A stretch of DNA of 64,000 nt from Capsaspora owczarzaki ATCC 30864. Lineage: Eukaryota > Opisthokonta > Filasterea. Positions within the stretch are counted from its first letter, which is position 1. Each line of letters begins with the position of its first letter. Shown piece by piece: positions 51,247-63,400 of this stretch. A model generated the notes under the pieces. That model saw only the letters and a program-made list of their open reading frames with translations, was not told where the DNA came from and searched no databases. The stretch is from positions 660,072-724,071 of the forward strand of contig NW_011887306.1 in NCBI RefSeq assembly GCF_000151315.2, written 5' to 3'. The position numbers and the translations under genes are program-made.

Positions 51247-54200
51247 TCACATCCCGTCCTGACGAATGGCATGGATGCCAATCCCAGAAATCAAAGCAAG
51301 CGAGCGCCGTTGGACCGGCAACTCGACAACATCCATTGCACCGACATCTGGAATGTGTGCAATTGCGGACGAGTGGTGGATGAAAACTGCAGGAACAGCC
51401 GGAGGAGGCAGTGGAACCTGCCGAAGGTCGCTCAGTGGAGTTGTGAGGGGAGGAGTCGAAATGCGCTCCAGCCTGGACAAATCTCCAATCATCCAAGTGT
51501 TGATTCGCTGGTCGATCGATGCAGAACGCAAGACCAGCGCGCCTGCAGAGCTGCGCGTAAGGTGTACGCTGGTGACTGACGAGCTGTGGCCTTGACTGGT
51601 GCTTCCAGCACGCACCTGCGTCACAGAGAGCTGGTCGCCGGTGGCAGACAGCGCCAGATCGACGGTTGACAGGACGATCGAGTTGTCATCGCCGCCAGTG
51701 GCAACGCAAAGTCTTGTGGTGCCCTCCACTCCGGTCGGCAACTCTACCAGACTCAAGCTGTTGACGCCAGATTGGTGTGCTCGAACTTGTGCGATTGGCG
51801 TCATCACTGCAGAAAGACCGGCTGCATTGGCGCGACTGACATTGGGAACACAGTGCCAGAGTATCACTCGACCGTCGGTTGCAGCGCTCGCTGCCAGCAA
51901 AATTTGAGTGCCATGCTGCTCCAAGTTGTGCAAAGCAGCAAGTTTGACCACAAGAGGACACCTCTGGTGCAAGTTGGAAGACGAAAGGTGAACAAACGCT
52001 GCACCTTGCGAGCCGGCAGCCTCGCCAATCAGTCCAAGGAGCCGAACCCACCCGTCAGAGCACGCAACAAGAACAAAAGTGTCCTGGTGCTGCCCTGATA
52101 GCGTAATTGCGTCGATAGAAAGCAGGCGCACAGAGGTGGAAGACACATCATCCTCATTCGCATCGAATTGGCTCAGTGATGTTAACAGAGAGGGTTGACA
52201 CACTGCCAACTTGCTGAATGCGACGGGAGGCGACAGGGACTGCAGGGCTGTCGACTCCTCGGCGAGCAAATCAGGTAGCCGAGCGGGGTGAATGCATACC
52301 CGCCACGCAACCAAGGCGCAGTCGCCTCCAGCCGACAGCAACAAGGAATACACTGGTCCGACAGTCGGCTGTTGAAGAATGCCAGGTGGTTGCCACGGAT
52401 CCGGCAAGCTGGCCAGCGTTCGAACAGCACCCGCATGGTCAGTGACCCTCAGCAACAAGCGCAGCGGTCGGAGCATCTCGGCCGCCGCCGCCGCCGAATG
52501 CCGAGGAACAATGCTTGCGCCAATGGTAATAGTCGTGTCTTCGCCACACGCAGCAAACAGCACCACATCGGAGTTCCAAGCGGGTGCAAGGGGTGGAGCA
52601 GGAAGAACAACCACACTTCGGATTTCACGATGATGGAAGCCACGCAACAACAGACCTGCACTTTTCGTATCAGCAGCAGGCATGCCAGCCGTTCCGGCCA
52701 GCCCCGATGCAGATGAAGAGGAGGAAGCAGAGGACGAGGCCACGCCTGGGCGAGCGTGCACAATGCGGCATTCAAGTTCATCGTCAATGAACATTAACAG
52801 CCAACCAAACTGGCGATCAGCAAGCACGTCCCAGCAGGTCGAGGTCAACAAGGGAATGCGCGCCAAGGTTTCGCCACTGGCAATATCGGACAGCACAAAC
52901 TGATTCACAGCAAACGCCGCCACAAGTCCCGCCGCCGGCAGCGCTCGCGACAATGCCGAGCCCGCTTCCCCTTGCATGGCTGGCACAAATCGCTCGCCAG
53001 GATTCCGGGACACGAGGCGACTCGAGCAGTGTCGGATGGTCCATGGAAGATCCGCAGCGTGGAGGGCAACGTCTACGACATGCTGGTGCAGTTTGAGCTG
53101 GGAAACCAGTTCGCTCGGTCCAGAACTTGAGCTGGAACTGAGCTGCTGTGTCGAAAGTTCCAACTCGTTCAGGAAGCCATCGGCTCCAAATGTGCAAAAG
53201 CGGGTCAGAGCGGCGTCGGGTCGACTTTCAGCGACAACGAGGTGCGACAGCCGCTTGTCTCGACCATGAAGGCTAAAGATGGTAGCCAACGGGAGATACA
53301 GGCTTGGGGTACCAGCAGGTTCGGTGGCAGTCAATTCATGCAAACAAGGCTGTTGCAGCAAGACGTTGCGTTTGCTGGGAAAATGCTGGTGAGTCTCGGT
53401 GACGGCGCCGCTGGCCCGCGTCAGATCAAAGAAATGCAACGAACCATTCGCTGCACCAACAGCTACAATGGACGAATGTGGCAGCGAGCAAACGGTCGAC
53501 GGCTTGCCAGCCAAAGCGCCTTCTCCCATGCAAAGCTCGCCACGACGCACCAGCTCAAGGAGGGTCGTGTCGCCCAGTGTCACACGAACATCCCACCAAA
53601 CAAGATGCGCAAAGTTGCGCGCGTTGACCACAAACAATGGCAGCACACCACTTGACGAGTCGAAAACGACGGGAGCGCAACGCTGGTTGTCGGGAAGGAA
53701 GGCGTGAATCGGGGTGAACCGCTCCTGCTCGTATCGAACTGTAGCAAGCAGGTTGCAGCTAGATGGCGAGGCCGAAAACGCAATCATGCCAACGGAAAGC
53801 ACGCCATCGGCGGCGCCACAAACGAACATGCACAGCTCGTCGCGATCGCCTTCACGCCTTGGTGTGTGAACAATGCAGGCAGAAACGAATGCAGCAGAGA
53901 AAGACACACCATGCGGCTCAGCAGCCAGCAACAATTGGTATGTGCGGCTCTCAAGGAAGAATGCAAACAGGTCGCCACGCGCGGAGAGAATCAGCGCCAA
54001 ATTGGCCGTCACAAAGACACAATGTCGCGGCGTTTCGGGGGTTCGCGGCCGCTTGCGTTTTGTGCTTGTGTTTGATGGCTGTGGAGGAGCATTGCTTGGA
54101 ATCGGCTGTTGGCCTGGGTATGGGCATGGCGCAATCCACGACGCACCCGCATCGCTGTAGACGGTGGTGCTCCGCTTCTCTCGCTTGCTCATGCGGTGCG

Positions 54201-55759
54201 CAACAACAGAGCCAGGAGTACCATCGGCCGTCGGAAGTTGATGCGAGGAAGCAGCCTGTGAGTACAACCGATTCAGTGACCAGGAACGGATGGTGCCATT
54301 CTCCGTGCCTGTGACGGCAACACAATCGTCCAAGGTCTGCGCCTCGTGAACAGCAAGCGACCAAATGTTTTTGCCGTCCCGGCCCTCTAGTTCTAGGAGG
54401 GGCGTGCCGGTAAAGCTCCATACTCGGCACGTCGAGTCCTCGCTGGCAGACACAATTCCAAACGACGTGAATTTGGCGCTCCAGACACGCGCTCGATGCC
54501 CAAAGAACGTGGAAGTAGATTCAATGACTTGCTTTGTTGTGCTGGCTTCTTTGAGTGCAGCAGCAATCGACCACAATCGAACGGTACGGTCGTCGGAGAC
54601 TGAACACAACCGCTGCCTGGTGGCGTCAAAACTCACTGAAAACAACACACCAGTGTGCCCCTTGCATTCGACTCGTGCTGGCGCAAACACTAGTTCGACT
54701 GCTTGAGGATTGGGACATTGCCGAGCAAGCCGCGGCGGGAGAACTGTCTGCGAGTGATTGACGTTCGGGTCGCGTTGCAAATTCCAGACGAGAACCGAGT
54801 TGAACACGGTGCCCGTGGCAAGCAACAGCGAATCCAGTGTATCGCCGCTAAACCTTGCGCAGTAGTTGATGCATCGTTCTTGGCACTGGATGTGACGCAA
54901 CAGCGTCTGCGATTTCCAATTCCAGACTGCCAACGTTTGAATCATTGTTTTCGTGTGAGAAGCGAGGTGTCTATGCATTCGTGTTTGTTTTCTCCGGTTG
55001 GCTTCTGTTGACATTGACCTTACCTTGAGCCATATTGTGCGCGAGTGCCAATGCGATCAGCGCGTCGTCCTGCTCGTGCAGCCATGCGGCGTCCAGAATC
55101 CAGTCGCACGCCTCGGGCAGCGTCGACACGCGATCGACGAGCAGCACTATTGACGAGCTACTACCTGCATCAGCATCACCAGCATCATCATCAGCTCCAC
55201 TGGACGATGACTGCGGTGGTGCTTGCCGGGTCGCCACTGTGATGAGCGCGCACGACTTTTGGCCAAACAGCAGCAGCGGCTGGGCAGCGTCTTGGAACGG
55301 CGCAGGTCGCGGGCGTGCAGCATCACGATGACCGCGTCGGATGCCATGGATGCGCCACGAGCCGCGCTCCCCGAGCGGATCGAGCAGCAGCGGTCGTCGC
55401 CGAGCGTGCTCAGCCAGGCCAATGTTACTGGGATCAGCATCATCCTGCACAGCGCCGTCGCCAACGTCCCGCTCGCTCCACTCGACGACAGGCACTCGCT
55501 TGCCACCGCGCGCATCAAACGCAAGCAAATGCTGGGTGGCGCAACATTCAAAACAACGCAGCAGAGCACGCGGAGATTGCAAAAAACACAGTCAAAACCC
55601 AAAAAAGGGAACGATTTCTCAGAGATTTGGCGCAAGAAGCAGGGGTTTTTGAATATCTTTGTTTACAGGTCCCATCGCGGCGAGTGCAAGCAGCCGATCG
55701 CCGAGCTGGATTGTCTCTAACGTGGTCACTGGTGCCGACAGACCAACAGTGGCAGACAT
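51247..55759 (-). CDS. WDR6: WDR6/Trm734 family WD40 protein
   Basis: Three exons (55759-55667, 55531-55024, 54926-51247) give 1426 residues, longer than animal WDR6 (about 1120) because of Ser/Ala-rich inserts. The N-terminus reads GPHLLAFDARGGKRV, then SWRIHGI, a WDR6-like block. Many WD blades follow, e.g. HTGVLFSVSFDATRQRLCSV, DRTVRLWSIAAAL, TSFGIVSASEDSTCRVWSF, TGTENGTIRSWSL and, near the end, LCVATGGDDNSIVLSTVDL and ALVLRSASIDQRINTWMIG. In yeast and human, the WDR6/Trm734 protein partners with FTSJ1/Trm7 for 2'-O-methylation of the tRNA wobble position 34. The same protein family also affects endosomal recycling in yeast (Rtt10). The call rests on blade order and the N-terminal block; other large WD proteins are possible but less likely. 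Confidence 0.88.
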
Positions 55760-55971
55760 TTTGGGGGGAAGAAAAAAAGTGAGACTGCGCGCTTGATTTC
55801 AATTCAAAAACGAGCTCAAGCATCAACTACAAGATGGGTGCGATCTTGATTCGGTGATCAATCGCAAACCAAAGAAGGATGGAGTCAAAGAGTCAAAGTT
55901 ATCAAATGTCGCTTTTATCAAATATCAATCCGGTTTTTTGCAAAAATGTTTTCAAAAGCGCTTTCCAGCAA

Positions 55972-56893
55972 TTATCGCTCAACCTTGGCAATCAACTCGT
56001 CGCAAATGACCACCAGCTCTTGGTTTTCCTTCTCTTTGGCTTGCAATGCATTCTCCAGACTGGAAACTTGCATTTCGGCCTTCTTCAGCTTGGCGTTCGC
56101 GACGGCCAGTTCGCCGCGGTACGTGGCGTTGACCTTTTCAATCGCAGAGTTGGCACTGTTTGATGGCGACAAAAAGAAACAAACGGGGAGCCAGTCAATA
56201 CGGGTATGCTCAACAAGCAACAGGACAGAAGGGGTGCTGCTGGAGCATGAAACTTACGACTCGAGCTTCTCCTCGGCATGCGCGCGAAGCGCTATGTAAC
56301 GCTGATCAGACTGGATGAGTTCTTGCTGACTTGCTGACAGAGCTTGCTTCAGCGTCTCCTCATTCTGAGCGCAGAATTGAAAAAAATCATGAAACAAAAA
56401 TGAGATAAAAAGTTCGGATCAACAACAAAAAAGGGAGCTCCCGTTGCGAGTATCTCTCACCTTCCGGTAGTTCTCAAGAACTTCTTTCAACTTGTCGTAG
56501 CGGCGATGCAAGTCCGAGAAGGCAGTCTCAGCAGACTTGAGATCATCAGCCAACTGGTCGCGCTCCGCTCGGAAGCGATCGGATGCGGCATTGTTGTCTC
56601 CCCTGGTCAGCTCGGCGTCCGCTGCAACGCAACAAACGTAGGCATCGGTCAACAAAAAAGTTCGTTCATATGCGCTTTGAAGAACTTGCCCGTGTACGCA
56701 GAAGAGCGTCTGACTTACAGAGCATCCGTTGCATGGTTTGCTCGTACTCGTCCATCACAGCCGTCAGTTGCTTGTTCTTGGTGGCCTCCGCCTGCAGCTT
56801 GCTGCGTAGCCGTGTGCACTCTGCCTGAAGCAAAGCGGTCTCTTGTGAAGACTGCGATCGCCAGGCGTTGAGTGAGTAACGAACAACAACAAG

Positions 56894-56967
<74 letters not shown>

Positions 56968-58791
56968 AAACAACAAAAACAACAACAAAAACAACAAAAA
57001 CAACAACAACAACAACACAGACACATCTAACCATTTCGAATGACTTACCTGCTCGGAACTTTGGGATTTTCTCGGGCTAGCTGAAGCAACATCGGTAACA
57101 GCTTGCACTTTGGTTGTGCCGGAAAGCACAACTGATGCGGGCTGAGCGACAGCGGCTGGGAGCGCGTTGGACAGCGGTTTGGTCACTGCTGTTGATGCAG
57201 GTGCTGCTTCTGCTCCTGCTCCAAACAAATCCTTGGCAACAGCCGTCGAAGCAGGGGCATTTCGATTGAGAAGGTGCGCAATAGACGCGGGAGGTCGAAA
57301 TTCAACCTCTCCATCGCCTGGTGAGCTGATGACATGCGATGGAACTGATGTTGATGTTGCTGTTGCTGCTGCCGCCGCTGACGGAAGGGCGTCGGTCATG
57401 GGCACTGGTCGTCCGGGAGTGTCATTCATAAGCTGGTCTGCAAGGGATCGCTGGCCTGGTGGTATCACGGCCGAAGATGCGTTGCGCGACGCGTTCTCTG
57501 CAGCCGATCCAAGGCCTTGAAGTGGAGGCAGCCCGCCGCCGGGGCTGTCAGGGTCTGACAATGGGTCGAATTTAACGTACAGACTTTGGCGAAGCTTTTC
57601 ACTGCGCACTTTTGCCGCAGCTGCGCCTCCGAATCGCTGCTCGAGCTCGTCAACGTTAAAATCGTTGGTGGCGCCGGTTGGGTACTTGCGCAGTGCAGTG
57701 CCCGGCGAATAGAACTGCTCCTTGCTGGGATCAAACTCGTCTTGGGCGGCATTGTCTTCGACCACTGGCGCAGCGAGGTCCCCACCATCGAGAAGACTGA
57801 CCTTTGCAGTAGTCGCAGCTGGAAGTGCAGACGAGGCCACTGTACGTGAAGGACCGACTGGGGTGCCAAGCAGGTTTACAGAAATGTCAAGAAGATTGCT
57901 TGGAGCCGGTGCGCCGTTCGTGGCAGCAGGGCGACCGGTCGCAGTCACACTCGAGTCCAAGCTCGAAACGGGGGCGGAATCAAAGGTGGGCTTGAACGAT
58001 GACGTCGTCGAACTGGTGGGAGCGGAGTCGAACGACGGGTTGAAGGACGATTTCGTTGGCAGTGTCGAGTCGAACGACGGGTTGAAGGATGACTTTGTTG
58101 GCGCCGTCGAGTCGAACGTTGGCTGGAGCGAAGAGGCTGTAGACGACCCATTTGAGACTGGATCTTCATCAAAAGTCGGCTTGAACGACGATGCAGTTGG
58201 CTTGGCAGCACCCAAATCGAAGGTTGGGTTGAACGAGGAAGGGGAGGACGACGAGAAGGGTGTCGTCGAGTCGACCGTTGGCGTGATCGTCGCCGCCTTT
58301 GCAGAATCGAACGAAATGGAAATCTCGGCAGCAGCAGCAGGAAGGGCTTTGGTTGTGCCAGTGCTAGCAGTCGAGGCACTGCTGCTGGACGGTACAGCAG
58401 CAGACTGCTCAGCAGGAGCATCGGTCTGGATGACGACTGGCGCCTCGCTGGCCCCGCCGAACGAGACGGCAAACTCGTCTGTCTCGCCGGATGCGGCTCT
58501 GGCCTTGGCGGCGGCGGCAGCGGCGGCCTTCTTCTCCTTGAGCGCAGCCATCGCAGCCTCGCGGCGTGCAGCAGCAGCAGCTGCCTTTGCAGCGCGCTCG
58601 TCGGACATTGCCGGCGCACCAGAGCCAGCAGCAGCAGCAGCAGACGACGTTGCAGGTCGACGTGCGGGTGCAGCGCGGGCGGGACTGGCGGTCGATGGGG
58701 CAGACGCAGCCAGTGCAGCCGCGGCCGTTGCATCGTCAGCGTACTCTGGGATTTCAAACTTTTGCCCGCGTGAGATTGGAAGCTCGTCCAT
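55972..58791 (-). CDS. TACC: TACC-family (transforming acidic coiled-coil) protein
   Basis: Five exons (58791-57049, 56851-56719, 56621-56461, 56364-56258, 56155-55972) give 775 residues. Exon 1 encodes a low-complexity N-terminal part with an Ala-rich basic helix (~residues 65-105) and a run of SSFNPSFDS-like repeats. LRQSLYVKFDPLSD near residue 410 matches the conserved (R/K)QSLYLKFDPL motif of TACCs. Exons 2-5 encode the C-terminal TACC coiled coil: MDEYEQTMQRML, FSDLHRRYDKLKEVLENYRK, NEETLKQAL, IALRAHAEEKLE, and ENALQAKEKENQELVVICDELIAKVER, aligning over its full length with animal TACC ends. Known TACCs bind XMAP215/ch-TOG and Aurora A at centrosomes and microtubule tips. The motif spacing and complete coil make this a confident call in a protist-like genome. 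Confidence 0.93.
56882..57016. repeat. (CAA)n microsatellite in TACC intron 1
   Basis: About 45 CAA units with a few AAA interruptions. On the TACC coding strand this is (TTG)n, open in frame from exon 1, so reading into the intron would add a poly-Leu run. Confidence 0.97.
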
Positions 58792-59877
58792 CGTGACAAA
58801 AGAAGATCAGATTGAAAATGAGTGGAGGAGTGAGGCCTGGGGGGGGGGGAATTTAGAATGTGTGCTGGTGCAAGGAACGAGATAGAAACAAAAACAAGAG
58901 CCAGGAAGGGAGGACGGGGGAAAAGTGAATCAAAAATTGGCGCGAAATTGAAAAAAAAAAAGTGAAACAACTGTTTTGCTTTTGAAACAGCGAGAAAAAA
59001 AAAAGCAGAAGAAGAAGAAGAAGAAGAAGCAATAAAACAAGAAGGAAAGAAGGGAAGAAGGAAATTAAAGGCATTGAGGGGAGTAAGTGAAGCAAAAAGG
59101 AGAAATGCTGGAACAGGAGGGATAGTGCAATCAGTCCTTAGTGAAACTGGTTGTAAGCGAGAAAAAAAAAAAACTCAAACATACAGTGTTTCAGATGAGA
59201 GAGGAAGCTGGTTGTACCGTCGTGAACTGTTGCCGCATGAGTTGGCGATGCGCAAGCAGAGACAGAGAGGGGCAGTCTGTTGGTGGCTTGTGAAATTGCA
59301 AAATCGATCGATTTTGGGTTGGCGAACTTGAAGGTCAGAGTCCAATCGTATCGAGAAAATGTTCGAGCCCTCTATCAAACGAGCTTTGAGGGCTTGACTG
59401 AGGGAACAAGGCAATGCGGCTAATTGTGCTGGTATATTTCAGGAGCGGCGCGGTGATGTGAGTGTCCCAAGGCAATGTCCAAGCAACGGCAGTTGAGTTG
59501 AATGAATTTTTCCACAGCCGTCCGTCAGCCGCAAAGAAAGAACGCTAAGACTCACTGGGCTGTATAAGCTACATCTGTATGTCTGAAGCAGTTACCGACG
59601 CGAAGAGCGGTAGGAAGGGCAGAACAGAAAAAAAAACGAAAAATAAAAAAGGCACACAAAAAACAAAGGCGAGCCGACAAAACCAAGAGAAGGCAGGATA
59701 GCGGCTCTCCTCCCATAACGACGTTCACTTTTGACCAAACTTGGTTACTTCTCACTTTATTAATCCTTCGCATCCGTTATGCATCAAGCCCTCACAGTAG
59801 GGGTTGCCAACAACAAACTGGTACACAAGCATTTCACAAGCATTATCCTGTTCACACCTTCTCATTCGATCGCTCGC
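58792..59877. other. Upstream region of TACC, no supported gene
   Basis: About 1.09 kb of purine-rich sequence with A- and GAA-tracts (59010-59030) and G9 at 58841. No ORF with protein character. It presumably holds the TACC promoter and 5' UTR. Confidence 0.4.
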
Positions 59878-60122
59878 TCACATCCCGCATAATCGGCGCG
59901 GTAGTCGCCCGCAAGTGCAAAATTCATCTCTTGCGATGCTTTTATTTTTAGTGAGATGAGGGAACCCGATGGCAGCCCTTCCTCCTTGCTGCAAAGGGTG
60001 GGAGCGAGACAAACGAAAAAATGAAAAAGAAGGCAGACTTTTTGTAAACACACCTCCGAGGGTTGGTCTTGCCCCGTTGCTCCTCCTGCACTCACTGTGA
60101 TGCTGTCGCACCGCTCGGCCAT
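59878..60122 (-). CDS. Possible small two-exon protein of 59 residues, unknown
   Basis: An ATG in good context (ACCATGGCC) at 60122 opens MAERCDSITVSAGGATGQDQ. A GT donor at 60053 and an acceptor (CCCTTTGCAG) before 59988 join in phase 0 and give a short reading ending FCTCGRLPRRLCGM. No known domain. The support is only the start context and a plausible intron. It could equally be a 5' UTR or nothing. Confidence 0.2.
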
Positions 60123-60274
60123 GGTAAATCTTGTCCTTTGTACTTGCGATTTTACACCCAACCGCGTACTACCGCTTGCTTCTCTTTCACCGAGCAGGCG
60201 AACAATGCGCGATAAAGTATCAGACCAGAACAAAACAACCGCAGTCCTCATTTTTCGTTTATTTTTATTTGTTT

Positions 60275-60305
<31 letters not shown>

Positions 60306-60461
60306 GTTTTCTGGTACTTTTCGTAAGCCCCTCATCTCACTGGAGTCCTGAATGGCAATCTGGCAGCTCATCCGTTGATGTTATTGCTGTCAATGTTGTT
60401 GTCCACCGGCGCGGCACGCTCTGACATTGGAATCCTCTGTTGTTGCTGTTGCTAGAACGAG
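60123..60461. other. Region before the LRR receptor gene
   Basis: 339 bp with a T25 tract at 60279-60304. It is presumably the promoter and 5' UTR of the LRR receptor gene on the plus strand. Nothing else recognised. Confidence 0.4.
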
Positions 60462-63400
60462 ATGATTTCGCATTCTGGTGCCACAATACTGCTTGTGGTC
60501 GCTACCGCGTGGCTGGCTTTGATCCGGCCAGTCCTGGGCGCCCAACTGATTGCATGCAACATCAACACCTGGGTTTCCATCGAATGCTCCTGCAACTCTG
60601 CCTCCAAAACCGTTGACTGCTCCAACAAGGCTGCGACACAAGTGCCAACTGGGATTCCGACGAATACGCAAGTCTTGTAAGGGCTTGCGTTTGGTTCGCC
60701 GCTCCGACCCCACTCCCTCCGCCTCTCTCTCACAGACAATGCATCTGGTATGACTACTAGAAAATTGTCCAACAACCTTCTGACCAGTATTCCGGCAGGA
60801 TTCCTCGCTGGCTCTACCGCAATGACCATTGTGTACGAAGGGCTTGTTTGTATTTCGGCTATTTTGGCCTTTCGAAAAAACCAAACAAAACCAACGTTTG
60901 GTTTTTGCCTGCTGGTTGTTTTTACCGCGCGCTCACTTGCATGCTTTGGTTGGCTGCATGTGCATAAATCATGTCTCTTCTGATAGTGATTTGAGCGACA
61001 ACCCTACGCTGACAAGACTTGTAGCCACGCAGTTTTCCGGCATGCCCAGCTTGACCACTCTGTATGTTTTTGGTTTGTTTGTTTTTTGTTTTTTTGGTTG
61101 TTGATGTTGTTGGCTGTTGATCTTGTCAACAGTTTGGTGTCTCGCTCCTTTGCTCACCCGTACACCACAGCAACCTGCAGAATACTTTCACCCCTGGCGT
61201 GACGACTGCGTGGCCGTCAAACTTGTTTAACGGCGTGCCCGTCACAACATTGTAAAAAAAAAAAAGAACTGTCTGTGTGTTTCGACTTTGAAATTGTCGT
61301 CGTTGCCCACTCCATCGGCTTGGTACAGAACGATTTCCAACAATGGCTTTCAGATGCTACCTGACTGTTTGAACTCTCTGACCTCGGTCACGACGCTGTA
61401 CGCGATTTATTGTCGCCGCTGTTGATTGTGGACTCTGCATTGGTTCTAACTTGTCCCTGCTCTCAACCATAAACAGGAACATGGACTCTCTCTCCCTCCT
61501 GTCGATGATTCCGCCCGGTGCTATTCCTGCATTGCAGACTTTGAAAACTCTGTAGGGATGATCACATCTACCCTGAACGGCGTGATGACAACTCACTTTG
61601 TGCAATTCCAGGCGAATGAGATCGTCAGTGGTTACCTCCATTCCTGCGAGCTTTTTAAACAACATGCCAATGCTTACAACAGTGTAAGAGTTTTGATTGT
61701 ACTTGTTTCCACTGCGGCGCAGGTACCTCACAGGTCTTTGTTCATTTGTTTTGTTTGGTTGGTTTGTTTTGTTTTGTTTTGTTTTGTTTGATCGTTTTTG
61801 GTATGCACAGGGACCTGAGCGGCAGTTCCCAGCTCACCCGCGTGATGCCTGGAGCCTTCTTCAACGTGCCCTCGCTTGCTGTTGTGTAAGGCATTGTTGA
61901 ACTGAAAGCCGAAGCAACCACCCCCGATGCTGACTGACTATCTTTTTGATACTGCTCGCGGCGTAGGGACTTGTCCAACACCAACTTGTCTACGATCTAC
62001 AATTTGACATTCAACGGCGTGCCATCCCTTACCCAGCTGTAAGAGTCATAGCATTGTATGCTGCTAAAGTGCTTGGCCCGCGCCTCATCATCGCCGGCGT
62101 GCTTGTAGTGACTTGTCAGATTCCGGCATCACGAGTCTTGGATCCGATGCTTTTGCAGGTGCTGCCAATCTGCAAACCCTGTAAGTCTTTCAAGCACTGC
62201 CTAGCTGAATCTATCAAAAGCTTGCTTACATTGTTGAGTCAAATAGTTTGCTGAAGAACAATCAGCTCAGTAATCTTCCAGCGGGAGTTTTTCGAATGCT
62301 GCCGAGCTTGACTACGCTGTAACATTTGGCGCTTGCGACGTTGATGGCTGAGTCGCTGCAGTCACTTGTCGCTCACATTGTCGCTCACATTGTCACTCTC
62401 GCAGGAATCTGGCGTACAATCAACTCACGACGTTTCCAACTGGCGCGTTTGATCCAATGGCCAACATCTTACCTCTCCTCTCCCTGTAAGCGATTCGCCG
62501 CTTTCTTGTTGATTTCTGGTCGCCAGGTTTGTTTCCAAAGACATGAACTCAACTTTTCTGCTGAACTTTAGGGATGTCTCATTCAACCAGATCACGGATT
62601 TGCCTCGCAACGACTTTGACCGCTTCACCAACTTGAACACGCTGTAACTTTGTGAACGAGAGCTCTTGCAGTTGAAAAGTCGTAGGCATTTGGTTTTCTC
62701 ACATGTAAAGAACAATCTGAATCTGACAGTCTGCTGCAAAACAACCAGTTTACTACGATTGGGTATGGAACATTCGCTCGTCTCACTGCGCTGTCAACCT
62801 TGTAAGTGGTGCAAGATTCTCGGTTGTTGGTTGTGCTTGTGAAAAAAGTTTTTTCGTGTTCAAACGAGTGTTTTTGATGGTTTTTGGGGGAAAACAAAAC
62901 AAACAACCGGTTAGCATGCTGGGATCGCCAGTTTTGCAGGTCACCCCACCTGGCCTCTTTCAGGGAAAGGCGCCATTCGGTAACAGTACCTTGATCCCGA
63001 ACGCCTTTCCAGGCTCGTCTGGAGCACCTCTCAGTACCTTTGGCACCGCGACGCAGTTCACCCGTACGTGCGCACACAAATGGAATAAGCTTTGATGTTC
63101 CTGTCTGCTCATCTCGCTCGTGACAAATTTGAACAATGCCTCTCCGCGCCCCCTTCCCCTCAATTACAGCTTGCAGTCCCGGCTGTGCAACCTGTGCGTC
63201 TGCTTCCCTGTGTTGCTCGGAGTTTTGCGCGACCTGTGGGATTGTGGGCTCTACAACCGCTTGCACCAAGTGTTATGACGGATACGTCCTGAATCAAACC
63301 ACTTGCTATGCGGGAGCATCGGTCGCGGCTGCTTCGGCAGCTTCTCGTAGCTCTGCGTCGGACGCATCATCAATCTCGGCCATGATAACTTCGCTTGCTA

